A stretch of DNA of 64,000 bases from Pseudothioclava nitratireducens (GCF_029210495.1 NZ_JARGDK010000014.1:19626-83625), one strand, 5' to 3'. Positions 20,295 to 30,629 are shown, counted from the first letter of the stretch. Translations and numbers: made by a program. Notes: a model not told the origin generated them from the letters alone.

Positions 20295-22652
20295 TCAGAA
20301 CTCGGTCGTGATCGTCAGGTCGAAGGTCTGTTCCTTGTCGTAGCTCTCTTTTTCGAGCGCCTTGGTAAAGTCGAGACGCAGCGGGCCGATCGGCGAGGAC
20401 CACAGCAGCGACGCGCCGACGACTGAACGCCAGTGCAGATCGTCATCCACCGTGCCCGCCGTGCCAGCGGTATTCTCCAGCCCCCAGACCGAGCCGACAT
20501 CGAAGAATACGGCGCCCGAGAGGTTATATTCAGACGGCAGTCCGAGCGGGAATTCCGCCTCAACGCTGGCTACGGCGTAGTATTTCCCGCCAAGAGCATC
20601 CTGATTGGTGGCGGTCACATCACGCGGACCGATGCCGTTGCGCTCGAAGCCGCGCATCACGCCATTGCCCGAGAACCGCTCGAGAATGCGCGACTCGCTG
20701 TCGCCAAGGCTGTGCATCACACCGCCCTCCAGCGTCGCCTTGAGCGTCACCTCTTCCTGGAACACCTTGCGCTGGCCGCGCAGAAGCGCGGTGGTCATGA
20801 TGCCTTCGTAATCGCCGCCCAGACCGTAGTAATCCTGACCAAAGCGGAACAGAACGCCATAGCGCGGGTCGAGACCGGTATTGCGGGTATCATAGGTGTA
20901 GCTGTAACCCAGCCCCGATTTCCAAAGCTGGCCGAAATTGTCTTCTTCGTTTTGCAGAAGTATTGAGCTGCCATTATCCGCCGGGTTCGCAGGGTCTCCA
21001 CGATCGACATCGAACAGCTCGTCGCGCGCCAGCGTGTAGCGCAGCTCGAAGCGGCCATTGCGCGAGACCGGGAACTCGATCGAGGGCGAGAGGCTCATCA
21101 TCTTGGTCGAGTAGTTGGAATTCGCGTTCTCGGTGGTCGAATACGACCCGCGGAAGGCGAATTTCAGGTCACGCCCAAGGAAGGCCGGTTCGATGAAGGT
21201 CAGCGAGCCGCCCTTGTCGCTCGAGGCCGAGCTGACCGAAAGGCCGACATATTGACCACGCCCGAGGAAGTTCGATTCCTGAAGGTTGATCGACAGGCCG
21301 AGGCCCGATTCCGCACCATAGGCCGCACCGAAAGACAGCGCGCCGGTCGGCTGCTCTTCAAGGTTCACATCGACCACGACCTGATCGTCGGCACTGCCCT
21401 GACGGGCTTCGACTTCGGCATTCGAGAAGAAGCCAAGCGCACGGATACGCTCTGCCGAGGCGCGGATTTCGCGCGGGTTGAAGGGGTCGCCTTCGACCGT
21501 GCGGAACTGACGGCGCACGACGCGGTCAAGGGTGGTGTTGTTGCCCTCGATGTCGATCCGCTCGACGAAGATGCGCGGCCCGCGCACCAGAGCGAATTCG
21601 ATATCGAGCGTGCGGTCGCGCTCATTGCGGGTGATCCGCGGCTCCACGCGCACGAAATTGGCGCCCTTGCGCAGCGCCTGCTCTTCCATCCGGGTGATCG
21701 CAAGATCCACGGCGGCGGGGCTGTAGATGACACCTGAGCGGATCTTGGCCAGACGCTCGAACTCAGCGACATCCAGTTCCGGGATTTCCGAAACGGTCGT
21801 GACCGCGCCGAATTTGAATTGCTGACCTTCGCGGATGTTGAAGGTCATGAAGAACCCGTCGCGGTCGCGCGCCATTTCCGAGCTGACGCCGGTCACCTGC
21901 ACATCGACATAGCCGCGCGAGCGGTAGAAATCGGTCAGAAGCTGGCGATCGAACTCGACCCGTTCGGGGACGAATGTGTCGCGCTGCACGAAGGTGCGCA
22001 GGATGCCCGCCTGTTTAGTTGCCAGAACGCGGCGCAGCCGGCGGTCGGAATAGGCGCGGTTGCCGGTAAAGGAGATGCGCTCGATCTCGGTGACCTTGCC
22101 TTCCTTGATCTCGAAGGCGACGTCCACGCGGTTGCCATCGCGGCGGATGACCTTGGGATCGACACGCGCCGCCAGACGGCCCGCGGCAGCATAGGCTTCG
22201 ACGATCTTGGCCGCGTCCGCCTCGACGGCGGCGGGCGAATAGATCTTGCGCGACTGGGTCGAGACGATCTCGGCAAGTGCCTCGTCCTTGAGCTTCTTGT
22301 TGCCCTCGAAATTGACGATATTCACCGTCGGATATTCCGAAACGCGGATCACCAGCGTGTTGCCCTGCGGCACAAGCTCGACGCTCTCGAAAAGACCAGA
22401 GCCCTGAAGCCGCTGATAGGCGTCGTTGAGCGCACCAGCCGACAGCGTCGCGCCGCGGGCGATTCCCGCATAGGTGATGATCGTCTGGGCCTCGATCCGC
22501 TCGTTCCCTTCGATCTGAAGGGCGGAGAAGCTGTAGCTTTGCGCCGATGCGATATCGGGCGAAGTGACTGCCATTGCAAGGAAAATTGCGGCGCTGCCCA
22601 ACAAGCTGCGCGCCATGCCCGGACCCTTTGCCCGTTGCGGCTTTTTCATCAT
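20295..22652 (-). CDS. bamA: Outer-membrane protein assembly factor BamA
   Basis: BamA inserts beta-barrel proteins into the outer membrane. The 785-residue protein has a signal peptide (to about ASAQ), five POTRA domains (about residues 40-430, with VRRQFRTVEGDPFNPREI in the last) and a C-terminal Omp85 barrel ending in LTITTEF. The barrel contains the conserved VRGF-like loop as MRGFERNGIGPRD. Start is one of two adjacent ATGs (22652 or 22649). It sits 7 bp before skp. Confidence 0.96.
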   Translation of the reverse strand: MMKKPQRAKGPGMARSLLGSAAIFLAMAVTSPDIASAQSYSFSALQIEGNERIEAQTIITYAGIARGATLSAGALNDAYQRLQGSGLFESVELVPQGNTLVIRVSEYPTVNIVNFEGNKKLKDEALAEIVSTQSRKIYSPAAVEADAAKIVEAYAAAGRLAARVDPKVIRRDGNRVDVAFEIKEGKVTEIERISFTGNRAYSDRRLRRVLATKQAGILRTFVQRDTFVPERVEFDRQLLTDFYRSRGYVDVQVTGVSSEMARDRDGFFMTFNIREGQQFKFGAVTTVSEIPELDVAEFERLAKIRSGVIYSPAAVDLAITRMEEQALRKGANFVRVEPRITRNERDRTLDIEFALVRGPRIFVERIDIEGNNTTLDRVVRRQFRTVEGDPFNPREIRASAERIRALGFFSNAEVEARQGSADDQVVVDVNLEEQPTGALSFGAAYGAESGLGLSINLQESNFLGRGQYVGLSVSSASSDKGGSLTFIEPAFLGRDLKFAFRGSYSTTENANSNYSTKMMSLSPSIEFPVSRNGRFELRYTLARDELFDVDRGDPANPADNGSSILLQNEEDNFGQLWKSGLGYSYTYDTRNTGLDPRYGVLFRFGQDYYGLGGDYEGIMTTALLRGQRKVFQEEVTLKATLEGGVMHSLGDSESRILERFSGNGVMRGFERNGIGPRDVTATNQDALGGKYYAVASVEAEFPLGLPSEYNLSGAVFFDVGSVWGLENTAGTAGTVDDDLHWRSVVGASLLWSSPIGPLRLDFTKALEKESYDKEQTFDLTITTEF

Positions 22653-22802
22653 CGCCCTCTCCCCGACCGCCAGTCGTTTTGTCTAGGGAATTGACTACCG
22701 GGAAAGGCCCACCTTGTCAAAAGCGCAACAGCCGCCCGGCAGGATCGCGGGGCGGCTGTTGCGGATGTATCGGTTTATCGCAGGCCCAGAGGGCGAACTG
22801 GC

Positions 22803-22976
22803 TCAGAGACGGTGCAGGAGGCTCGGGTCAATGCCGAACATATCGGCCAGTTGCAAACCGATCAGCGCAGCACCGCACAGCGCAACGATCGTCGCCAGCG
22901 GCACGAGAATACGGTCCAGCGACAGCTCTACCATCAGCGACAGCCCGCGATAGCCTTCGGCGATCATCATCTGCAT
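22803..22976 (-). CDS. Small membrane protein between rseP and bamA, function unknown
   Basis: A 57-residue ORF with an amphipathic N-terminus (MQMMIAEGYRGLSLMVELSLDR) and one clear hydrophobic helix (ILVPLATIVALCGAALIGLQLADMF). ATG 22976 has GAGGAGG upstream; the longer frame to 22991 is less well placed. It lies in the 444-bp gap between rseP and bamA, in the cluster direction, so it is plausibly co-transcribed or marks an internal promoter. I do not recognise it. Confidence 0.55.
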   Translation of the reverse strand: MQMMIAEGYRGLSLMVELSLDRILVPLATIVALCGAALIGLQLADMFGIDPSLLHRL

Positions 22977-23096
22977 GGCGAACCTCCTCACCGGCGCGCT
23001 ATCGGAAAGCGCACAAAAATCACAAGATGATGTTTAACGCCTCAATGTGGCCGAATTTGGGCGAAAGGCCTGATTTCCGCGCCGCAGAGCCGCCGC

Positions 23097-24431
23097 TCAG
23101 CAGAAAATATCGTTCCAGAGCCCGAAGAGCATGAGCGTCAGCACCAGCGAGAGGCCAAGCGCCATCAGCCCGTTGAGGATCTTGTCCGAAGGTGGCTTGC
23201 CCGTCACGCCTTCCCAGATGTGGAACATCAAATGCCCGCCGTCGAGGACGGGAATCGGGAACAGGTTCAGGAAGCCGACAGCCGTCGACAGCACGGCGAT
23301 GAACCAGATGAAATCCTCAAGCCCGCCCTTGGCCGCTGCGGCAGAACTTTCCGCGATACGCAGCGCGCCCGACAAGTTGCACGACGAAATCTTCTGTAAG
23401 ATCATCGCCTTGAGGCCAGACACGGATTGCGCGATGATCCCCCATGTCTGGCGCACACCGCCGCTCATGGCCTCACCGATCCCCGTCGGACGGGTTTCGG
23501 GCGTGAAGACGAAAGCACCAGTCGCCCCGATGAGCCAGCGCGTCTCGAACTCGCCATTGCCCAAGGGCAAATCGGTGCGGCGCGGGGCGAGCGTGACAAC
23601 GCTGCGTGCTCCGGTTTCGGGGCGCCACAGATCAAGGACCAAGGGCCGCCCCTCACCCGCCTTCACCGCCGCTTGAAGATCGGCAAAGCGCCAAACCGGC
23701 GTGCCGTCGATCGCGGTGATCACGTCGTCCGGCTCGATCCCCGCATCATAAGCAGCAGAACCGGCCGCAACACCGATCAGAACCGGCGGGAAGAGTTGCG
23801 GACCCGTGATCTCGATCTCCGAGCCCGCGCGATTCACCCGCCAAGGAAGCGTTTCGGTCGGCGGCAGGCTTTCGACGATGGCGTTCATCGCGCTGTAATC
23901 GGGCGTCTCGACGCCGTTCACGGCCAAGATGCGGTCGCCCGCCTGCAACTCATAAGTGCCGCCCGGAAGCTCGATCAGCTCACCCACGGCAGGCTCATCA
24001 ATCGGCGTGCCGGACCAAAGCATCAGCCCCGCGATCACGAAAATCGACAGGATGAAGTTGAAGATGGGGCCAGCAGCAACCGTCGCTGCGCGTGCCCAGA
24101 GCGGCGCGCCATGCATCGTGTGGCGGCGCTCCTCGGGGGAGAGTTGCGACATCTCGGCCTCATCCACCCCGGCCGAGGCGGCATTCGCATCGCCCAGAAA
24201 CTTCACGTAACCGCCCAGCGGGATCGCCGAAATCTGCCAGCGCGTGCCGTGGCGATCCACGCGGCTGATGAGCTTGGGGCCAAAGCCAAGACTGAACACC
24301 TCGGCCTTGATGCCCGACAGGCGGCCAATGATGTAATGCCCATATTCATGGACCGCGACGATGATCGAGAGCGCGATGACAAAGGCACCGGCGGTGTAAA
24401 GCAGGTTGCCGAAATCAGGCAGAAAATCCAA
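23097..24431 (-). CDS. rseP: Site-2 protease RseP
   Basis: RseP is an intramembrane zinc metalloprotease that cleaves anti-sigma factors and leftover signal peptides. The 444-residue protein has the active-site HEYGH in the first helix (IIVAVHEYGHYIIGRLSG), two periplasmic PDZ-type regions (about residues 125-300) and the conserved PVLDGGHL before the last helices. The first codon appears to be TTG (24431), with GAGAGGA 8 bp upstream; no ATG fits. It lies 13 bp after dxr. Confidence 0.94.
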   Translation of the reverse strand: MDFLPDFGNLLYTAGAFVIALSIIVAVHEYGHYIIGRLSGIKAEVFSLGFGPKLISRVDRHGTRWQISAIPLGGYVKFLGDANAASAGVDEAEMSQLSPEERRHTMHGAPLWARAATVAAGPIFNFILSIFVIAGLMLWSGTPIDEPAVGELIELPGGTYELQAGDRILAVNGVETPDYSAMNAIVESLPPTETLPWRVNRAGSEIEITGPQLFPPVLIGVAAGSAAYDAGIEPDDVITAIDGTPVWRFADLQAAVKAGEGRPLVLDLWRPETGARSVVTLAPRRTDLPLGNGEFETRWLIGATGAFVFTPETRPTGIGEAMSGGVRQTWGIIAQSVSGLKAMILQKISSCNLSGALRIAESSAAAAKGGLEDFIWFIAVLSTAVGFLNLFPIPVLDGGHLMFHIWEGVTGKPPSDKILNGLMALGLSLVLTLMLFGLWNDIFC

Positions 24432-24444
24432 TGCTCTGGTCCTC

Positions 24445-25608
24445 TCAGGTCAGCTCATGCGCAAGGCGGCGGGCCTCGCGGTCGGTGGCCATGATGTTAT
24501 CGAGGCTGAAAGCGGCATTTCCAAGGCCCTGACGCGCTGACATTTCCGTCAGAACGCGCTCGACCCGTTCAGCCATATCAAGAAAGCCGATCTTCTCGGC
24601 GATAAACAGGTCCAGCGCCGCCTCTTTAGCCGCATTGAAGGCCGCCCCCGCCATGCCGCCTGTCGCCATTACCTCTTGGGCAAGCCGCAGCGCCGGGAAG
24701 CGCGTCAGATCCGGGGCGCTGAAATTCAGCGTGCCGATCCTGGCGAGATCAAGCCGGGCAACCGGCAATTCGTCGCGCTTGGGCCAGTTCAGCGCATAGC
24801 CGATCGCGTGCCGCATATCGGGCGCACCCAGATGCGCCATCAGTGCCCCGTCACGAAAGCCGACCAGCGCGTGCACCAGCGATTCCGGGTGCACGAGCAC
24901 TTCGATCATCCCGGGCGAAACCTTGAAATATTCTTTGGTTTCAACAACCTCCATGGCCTTATTGAACATGGAGGCCGAGTCGATGGTGATCCGCTGTCCC
25001 ATCGCCCAATTCGGATGGCTCGAGGCTTCGGCCACCGTGGCGTGGCGCAGCTTATCAAGGGGCCAGTCGCGGAACGCCCCGCCCGAGGCGGTGATGATGA
25101 TCCGCTCCACCTCGGCGATATCCTCACCGACGAGGCCCTGAAAAATCGCGGAATGCTCGCTGTCGACGGGCAGGATCGTGGCGCCGTGCCGTTCCGCCTC
25201 GGCCAGCAGGAGCGGCCCTGCGGTCACAAGGCTTTCCTTATTGGCAAGCGCAAGCGTCGTCCCGTGCCGAAGCGCATGAAATCCCGGCGCCAGCCCCGCA
25301 GCCCCCACGATGGCCGACATGATCCAGTCGGCGGGCCGGTCTGCGGCCTCGATCAGCGCCGCCTCACCCGCCGCGGCCTCGATCCCCGATCCATGCAGGG
25401 CATCGCGCAGCGCGGGCAGGCAGTCTTCATAGGCCGTGACTGCCACCTCGGCCCGCAGCGCGCGCGCCTGAGAGGCCAGCAGATCGACATTCTGTCCGCC
25501 CGTAAGCGCGACGACCTGATAGGCCGCAGCCCCGCCCTGCCGCGTCAGCAGGTCGAGCGTGTTGACCCCGATGGAGCCGGTCGAGCCGAAAACCGAAACG
25601 CGGCGCAT
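24445..25608 (-). CDS. dxr: 1-deoxy-D-xylulose-5-phosphate reductoisomerase
   Basis: Second step of the non-mevalonate isoprenoid pathway (DXP to MEP with NADPH). The 387-residue length is standard. The N-terminal dinucleotide fold is RRVSVFGSTGSIGVNTLDLL, the metal/substrate site is LPVDSEHSAIFQ, and the flexible loop region is SHPNWAMGQRITIDSA. Its neighbour uppS uses the downstream products, which fits the cluster. Confidence 0.96.
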   Translation of the reverse strand: MRRVSVFGSTGSIGVNTLDLLTRQGGAAAYQVVALTGGQNVDLLASQARALRAEVAVTAYEDCLPALRDALHGSGIEAAAGEAALIEAADRPADWIMSAIVGAAGLAPGFHALRHGTTLALANKESLVTAGPLLLAEAERHGATILPVDSEHSAIFQGLVGEDIAEVERIIITASGGAFRDWPLDKLRHATVAEASSHPNWAMGQRITIDSASMFNKAMEVVETKEYFKVSPGMIEVLVHPESLVHALVGFRDGALMAHLGAPDMRHAIGYALNWPKRDELPVARLDLARIGTLNFSAPDLTRFPALRLAQEVMATGGMAGAAFNAAKEAALDLFIAEKIGFLDMAERVERVLTEMSARQGLGNAAFSLDNIMATDREARRLAHELT

Positions 25609-25611
25609 TCC

Positions 25612-26418
25612 TTAGCCCCCCGTCAGCGGCAAGGGCATGAATTGCGAGATCAGCAGTAACAGCAGCACCGCGCCCAACAGCGCATCGAAGCGGTCCATGA
25701 CGCCGCCATGACCGGGGATCAGGGACGAGCTGTCCTTGACGCCCGCGCGCCGCTTGATCCAGCTTTCCGCGATGTCCCCCATCTGCCCTGCAAAGGCGAC
25801 GAGCGGCGACATCCAGATCAGCGCCGCGCCCCCGCCCACCAGCGTGAACAGCCAGCCGATCACCGCCGCGCCGATCCAGCCTGCGACCGTGCCCGACCAG
25901 GTTTTCTTTGGGCTGATGCGCGGCCAGAATTTCGGGCCGCCCAGAGTACGGCCCGCGAAATAGCCCGCCACATCCGAGATCACCACCACCGCAACGATCC
26001 AGGTGATCGCGCCAAGCCCCTGCCCTTCGCGCAGCGCCACCAGCCCGTATCCCGTGAGCATGATGCCAAGCGCGTACAGCCCGAAGATCGGTCGGTCCTG
26101 ACGGCTCCCCCAAAGCCCCGCGAGCGGCGGCAGGACCAACAGCGCCAGCGCGAAAGGCGAGTGCAGGAACAGCACCAGCGCCAGAACGCCCGCGGCGATC
26201 ACCCCCAGCAAAATTGCGTTGCCGGACGCGCTCGGCCCGGTCATCGTCGAAAGCTCCCAGATCATCAGCCCGGTCACGACGATCGCCAGCAGCGCAAAGG
26301 CCGCGCCCCCCAGCCAGATCGCAACCCCGCCAAGCGCCAGCATCACGATGGCCGAGGCCACGCGCTTCTTCAGGTCCCCCCAGCGTCCCGCCGGGGCCGT
26401 GCTCTGCGGCGCGCTCAT
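25612..26418 (-). CDS. cdsA: Phosphatidate cytidylyltransferase
   Basis: CdsA makes CDP-diacylglycerol from phosphatidate and CTP, the branch point of phospholipid synthesis. The 268-residue protein is polytopic (about seven helices) and carries the signature SWIKRRAGVKDSS followed by GHGGVMDRFDALL. ATG 26418 overlaps the uppS stop in TGATG; a GTG one codon earlier is unlikely. Confidence 0.95.
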   Translation of the reverse strand: MSAPQSTAPAGRWGDLKKRVASAIVMLALGGVAIWLGGAAFALLAIVVTGLMIWELSTMTGPSASGNAILLGVIAAGVLALVLFLHSPFALALLVLPPLAGLWGSRQDRPIFGLYALGIMLTGYGLVALREGQGLGAITWIVAVVVISDVAGYFAGRTLGGPKFWPRISPKKTWSGTVAGWIGAAVIGWLFTLVGGGAALIWMSPLVAFAGQMGDIAESWIKRRAGVKDSSSLIPGHGGVMDRFDALLGAVLLLLLISQFMPLPLTGG

Positions 26419-27173
26419 CACTTGGCCCCGCCAAAGCGCCGGTCGCGCCGACCAAAGCGGGCCAGCATCTCGGCCAATTGCTCGGGCGTGAAATCGGGCC
26501 AGAGCGTCTCGGTGAATTCGTATTCGGAATAGGCCGCCTGCCAGGCGAGGAAGTTCGAGGTCCGGGTCTCGCCGGAAGTGCGGATCACCAGATCCGGATC
26601 GGGCAGGCCCGCCGTGTCGAGCCGCGCTTCGAAAGCGGCCTCATCGAGTTGATCCTCGGTCAGCAGGCCTGCGGCGTAATCGCGTGCAAGCTGCGCTGCG
26701 GCCCGCGCGATCTCGTTGCGGCCACCATAGTTGATCGCAACCGTCAGGTTGAGCCGGGTGTTCACCGCCGTGCGCTCTTCGATCCCCGACATCAGCCGGC
26801 TGAGCTTGGAATCGAGCCGCCCGCGCCCGCCGATGAAGCGCATCCGCACACCGAGCGCGGACAGCTCATCCGCCTCTTTCTCGATATAGCGCGCGAAAAT
26901 CCCCATCAGGCCAAGGACTTCTTCGGTCGAACGCTTCCAGTTCTCGGTCGAGAACGCATAGACGGTCAGGTATTGCACGCCCATCTCGGGGGCGGCGCGC
27001 ACGATCTGCTTGATCCGTTCGGCGCCGCGCCGATGCCCGGCGAGCCGCGGCCACCCCTTGTTGGTTGCCCAGCGGCCATTGCCATCCATGATGATCGCCA
27101 CGTGGCGCACACCGTAATCGACCCCCGAAGTTTCGGGCGGCGTATCGGAATTGTCGCGATCTGTGAGGGCCAT
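26418..27173 (-). CDS. uppS: Di-trans,poly-cis-decaprenylcistransferase (UPP synthase)
   Basis: This enzyme makes undecaprenyl diphosphate, the lipid carrier for peptidoglycan and O-antigen. The 251-residue protein has the catalytic-Asp motif HVAIIMDGNGRWA, the conserved AFSTENWKR, and near the end RTSGETRTSNFLAWQ. ATG 27173 follows GGAAGG with good spacing and is preferred over 27197. Confidence 0.95.
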   Translation of the reverse strand: MALTDRDNSDTPPETSGVDYGVRHVAIIMDGNGRWATNKGWPRLAGHRRGAERIKQIVRAAPEMGVQYLTVYAFSTENWKRSTEEVLGLMGIFARYIEKEADELSALGVRMRFIGGRGRLDSKLSRLMSGIEERTAVNTRLNLTVAINYGGRNEIARAAAQLARDYAAGLLTEDQLDEAAFEARLDTAGLPDPDLVIRTSGETRTSNFLAWQAAYSEYEFTETLWPDFTPEQLAEMLARFGRRDRRFGGAK

Positions 27174-27201
27174 CAAACGCCTTCCCGGCTTGCGCACGTC
27201 C

Positions 27202-27765
27202 TCAGACCTGCATGATTTCGGCTTGCTTGGCCTCGAGCGCCTTGTCGATCTGCGCGATATGCTTGTCGGTAAGGTCCTGAACCTCGCCCTCCCAAAGCTT
27301 CACGTCATCCTCGGACATGCCCGCGGCCTTGGCCTTCTTGACCTGATCCATCCCGTCGCGGCGCACGTTGCGGACGGCCACGCGTGCGTGCTCGGCATAT
27401 TGCGCGGCGACACGGGTGAGTTCCTTGCGGCGCTCCTCGTTCAGCTCCGGGATCGGCAGCATGATGATCGTACCGTTGGTCTGCGGGTTGATGCCCAGAC
27501 CCGACTCGCGGATCGCCTTTTCGACCTTGTTCACAAGGCCCTTGTCCCAGACGTTGATGGTGACCATGCGCGGCTCGGGCACGTTCACGGTGCCGACCTG
27601 GTTGATCGGGGTCATCGCGCCATAGGCGTCGACCATCACCGGCTCCACCATCGTGGCAGAGGCACGCCCGGTGCGCAGCGAGGCGAATTCCGCCTTGAGC
27701 GCGCCCATCGCGCCATCCATGCGGCGTTGCAGGTCGTCGAGGTCAATCTCTAGATCGTCGGACAT
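27202..27765 (-). CDS. frr: Ribosome recycling factor
   Basis: RRF splits post-termination ribosomes together with EF-G. The 187-residue protein is family length. The long-helix domain shows [21 protein letters not shown], and the C-terminus has [23 protein letters not shown], the usual conserved end. 68 bp downstream of pyrH, its normal neighbour. Confidence 0.97.
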   Translation of the reverse strand: MSDDLEIDLDDLQRRMDGAMGALKAEFASLRTGRASATMVEPVMVDAYGAMTPINQVGTVNVPEPRMVTINVWDKGLVNKVEKAIRESGLGINPQTNGTIIMLPIPELNEERRKELTRVAAQYAEHARVAVRNVRRDGMDQVKKAKAAGMSEDDVKLWEGEVQDLTDKHIAQIDKALEAKQAEIMQV

Positions 27766-27833
27766 GGTCTGGTTTTCCGTCTTGTTGGTGCGGCTTTCCC
27801 CGGTTCTAGCCCAGGTATGGCCGGAAAGATAGC

Positions 27834-28565
27834 TTAGCCCTGCACGCGGGTATAGGTGCCCTCACCCGCGAGGATGCCACGGAAGCCGCCCGGCTCGTCG
27901 AGCGAGAACACGATGATCGGCTTGTTGTTGTCGCGGGCCAGCGCGATCGCCGAGGCATCCATTACGCCGAGGTTCTTTTGCAGCACCTCGTCGTAGCTGA
28001 CCGTATCGTAACGCTTGGCGTCGTCGAATTTTTTCGGGTCCTTGTCATAGACCCCATCGACCTTGGTGCCCTTGAAGATCGCCTCGCAGCCCATCTCGTT
28101 GGCGCGCAGCGTGGCGGCGGTGTCGGTGGTGAAATAGGGGTTGCCCGTGCCGGCGGCGAAGATGCAGACGCGCTTCTTCTCGAGGTGACGCACGGCGCGG
28201 CGGCGGATATAGGGCTCGCAGACCTGATCCATCGGAATCGCCGAGATCACCCGCGTATTCACGTTCAGCGCCTCGAGCGCGGCCTGCATGCCGAGCGCGT
28301 TCATCACGGTGGCGAGCATCCCCATGTAGTCGGCGGTGGTGCGCTCCATCCCCTGCGCGGCGCCCGCGAGGCCGCGAAAGATGTTGCCGCCCCCGATCAC
28401 CATGCAGATCTCGACACCCAGATCGTGAACCGATTTCACTTCCTTGGCGATGCGGTCGACCGTCGGCGGATGCAGGCCATAGCCCTGCGTCCCCATCAGC
28501 GCCTCGCCCGAGATTTTCAGAAGGACCCGTTTATACGTCGTTTTCGTTTCGCCATCCGCGCTCAT
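27834..28565 (-). CDS. pyrH: Uridylate kinase
   Basis: PyrH phosphorylates UMP to UDP. The 243-residue amino-acid-kinase-fold protein has [14 protein letters not shown], the phosphate loop [11 protein letters not shown], and [13 protein letters not shown] near the end. I chose ATG 28565 (MSADGE...), since upstream residues in the longer frame are not conserved-looking and would enter the divergent miaA promoter. First gene of the leftward envelope/translation cluster. Confidence 0.96.
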   Translation of the reverse strand: MSADGETKTTYKRVLLKISGEALMGTQGYGLHPPTVDRIAKEVKSVHDLGVEICMVIGGGNIFRGLAGAAQGMERTTADYMGMLATVMNALGMQAALEALNVNTRVISAIPMDQVCEPYIRRRAVRHLEKKRVCIFAAGTGNPYFTTDTAATLRANEMGCEAIFKGTKVDGVYDKDPKKFDDAKRYDTVSYDEVLQKNLGVMDASAIALARDNNKPIIVFSLDEPGGFRGILAGEGTYTRVQG

Positions 28566-28695
28566 ATCGGGTCCCCATTGCCGGTTGTCTTCGGGGCGCA
28601 AAATGTCCCAAATGGCGGCGGTGTTCAACCTCGGGAATGGGTTCTGCGTGCGATGCGCGGAAATTCCCCCCAGCCATGACGCGAAACGGTCTTAT

Positions 28696-29586
28696 ATGCT
28701 TGGCAAAATGCCCCAGATTTCACCCAAGCGCCCGGTGCTGATCGCAGGACCCACGGCCAGCGGCAAATCGGCGCTCGCGCTGGAAATTGCCGAAACGCAG
28801 GGCGGCGTTGTGGTCAATGCCGATGCGCTTCAGGTCTGGTCATGCTGGCGCGTGCTTTCCGCGCGCCCCTCCGCCGAGGAAGAGGCCCGCGCGCCGCACC
28901 GGCTTTACGGCCATGTGGCGCCGGGGGACGATTACTCGGTCGGGCATTGGCTGCGCGATATCGTCCCGATCCTTGAGACCCATCGCGCCGGCGGGCCGCG
29001 TCCGATCATCGTGGGCGGGACCGGGCTTTATTTTACCGCTCTGACCGAAGGGCTTGCCGAAATCCCCGCGACCCCGCCCGAAATCCGCGCCGAGGCAGAT
29101 GCACGCCGCGAAGCCGAAGGACACGCGGCGCTCCTGGCCGAGTTGGACCCCGAGACCGCATCCCGCGTCGATCCGCTCAACCCGATGCGCGTCCAGCGCG
29201 CCTGGGAGGTGATGCGCGCCACCGGGCGTGGTCTGGCCGCATGGCAGGACGATACGCCCGCGCCTGTCCTGCCGCTCGCCCAAACTGATGCCCTTCTGCT
29301 TGACGCCGAGCGCGACTGGCTGGCCGAGCGGATCGACCGCCGGTTCGATCTGATGCTGGCCCAAGGCGCGCTCGACGAGGTCCGCGCGGTGCTGCCGATC
29401 TGGGATTCGCAGGCGCTCTGGGCGCGGGCCATCGGCGCCCCCGAACTTGTTGCATTTCTGCAAGGCGAGACCGATCTGGAGACCGCGACGGAGCGCGCGC
29501 AGGCGGCTTCTCGCCAATATGCAAAGCGCCAACGCACATGGTTTCGTAGCAAGATGCGCCGCTGGCACAAGATCGCGTGTCCTTGA
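28696..29586 (+). CDS. miaA: tRNA dimethylallyltransferase
   Basis: MiaA adds a dimethylallyl group to A37 of tRNAs that read U-starting codons. The 296-residue protein has the P-loop [18 protein letters not shown] and the family motif [17 protein letters not shown]-type motif appears in the divergent form NADALQVW. The start is uncertain between ATG 28696 and ATG 28708. Divergent from pyrH. The enzyme shares the isoprenoid precursor pool with dxr and uppS nearby. Confidence 0.93.
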   Translation: MLGKMPQISPKRPVLIAGPTASGKSALALEIAETQGGVVVNADALQVWSCWRVLSARPSAEEEARAPHRLYGHVAPGDDYSVGHWLRDIVPILETHRAGGPRPIIVGGTGLYFTALTEGLAEIPATPPEIRAEADARREAEGHAALLAELDPETASRVDPLNPMRVQRAWEVMRATGRGLAAWQDDTPAPVLPLAQTDALLLDAERDWLAERIDRRFDLMLAQGALDEVRAVLPIWDSQALWARAIGAPELVAFLQGETDLETATERAQAASRQYAKRQRTWFRSKMRRWHKIACP

Positions 29587-29687
29587 CCGCCGCATGGCGA
29601 GTCCTTGCCGAGATGTCAGAAAATTGTTGGTTTCAAAGGGGTTCGGGCCTATTCTTCACGCGCCCTGAACCATTGAAAGCTGCTCGC

Positions 29688-30569
29688 GTGAAACTCTTCA
29701 CCGCCCCTCCGCTGTCGCAATTCGCCAAACCCGGCAAGCCCGCCCAAAAGACCGAGGTGCCGCGGATGGCGGGTCTCTTGCCCGAGACGCCGTCGCAGAC
29801 CCGCATCCTTCAGATGCAGCGTCTGGCGCAGGGCGGCCGCTGGCGCGCCGAGGCGATGCGCGCGCTGTCCGAGCCGTGCCTCTTGTGGTTCACCCGTGGT
29901 CAGGGCCGGATCACCATCGGCGGCGTGACCCGCGGCTATGGCCCGCATAACGCGATCTTCATTCCGCCCGGCGTCATGCACGGCTTCGAGATCGGCCCGC
30001 AGACCCATGGCTGGGTGCTCTATTTCGGGCGCAACAGCGATGTCACCCTGCCCCACGCGGTTGAACATCTGCGCATCCGCGAGGCCCATACCCAGAACGA
30101 GCTTTCCAGCGAGATCGAGGCCGTCCAGCGCGAAATGGCGAGCGATCGTCCCGGTTCCGACCGCGCCGCCCGCCACCATCTCGGCCTGATCGGCGTCTGG
30201 CTGGAGCGCCAGATCGGCGCGCCCACGCATGAGCGGCAAGCCAGCACCGCCGCCCGCCGGCTCGTCGCGCGCTACAGTGCGCTTCTTGAACGTGATTTCC
30301 GCTCGGGTCATAGCGTGGCCGATTTCGCCCGCGAGCTTGGCGTGACACCCACGCACCTCACCCGCGTCTGCCGCCAAAGCTGCGGGCGCGGTGCCTCCGA
30401 ACTCTTGCAGGATCGCCGCCTCTACGAGGCCCGCCGCCTGCTCAGCGAAACCAAGGCCCCCGTCAAGACAATCGCACAATCGCTCGGCTTCAGCTCCGCG
30501 GCCTATTTCGCCCGCAGCTTCCACGCGAAAACCGGCAAGACCCCGTCCGAGTTCCGCCGCGCGCCTTAA
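29688..30569 (+). CDS. AraC-family transcriptional regulator
   Basis: A 293-residue protein with an N-terminal cupin-like sensor part (GYGPHNAIFIPPGVMHGFEIG) and a C-terminal double HTH. HTH 1 is SVADFARELGVTPTHLTRVCRQ; HTH 2 is PVKTIAQSLGFSSAAYFARSFHAKTG. I used GTG 29688 because family-like sequence starts there (KLFTAPPLSQF); the frame extends to 29577 through A+T-rich promoter-like sequence. Convergent with an aldehyde dehydrogenase, which it might regulate, though nothing proves that. Confidence 0.85.
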   Translation: MKLFTAPPLSQFAKPGKPAQKTEVPRMAGLLPETPSQTRILQMQRLAQGGRWRAEAMRALSEPCLLWFTRGQGRITIGGVTRGYGPHNAIFIPPGVMHGFEIGPQTHGWVLYFGRNSDVTLPHAVEHLRIREAHTQNELSSEIEAVQREMASDRPGSDRAARHHLGLIGVWLERQIGAPTHERQASTAARRLVARYSALLERDFRSGHSVADFARELGVTPTHLTRVCRQSCGRGASELLQDRRLYEARRLLSETKAPVKTIAQSLGFSSAAYFARSFHAKTGKTPSEFRRAP

Positions 30570-30599
30570 CATCGCGCCCTTTCAGGATGCCATGCAAAA

Positions 30600-30629
30600 C
30601 GGGCCGGGATCGATCGTGATCCCGGCCCG
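30600..30629. terminator. Hairpin between AraC and aldehyde dehydrogenase genes
   Basis: Long inverted repeat CGGGCCGGGATC/GATCCCGGCCCG with a short GATCGT centre, between convergent genes. The U tract is weak (CCTTGT), so it may need help. Confidence 0.6.
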
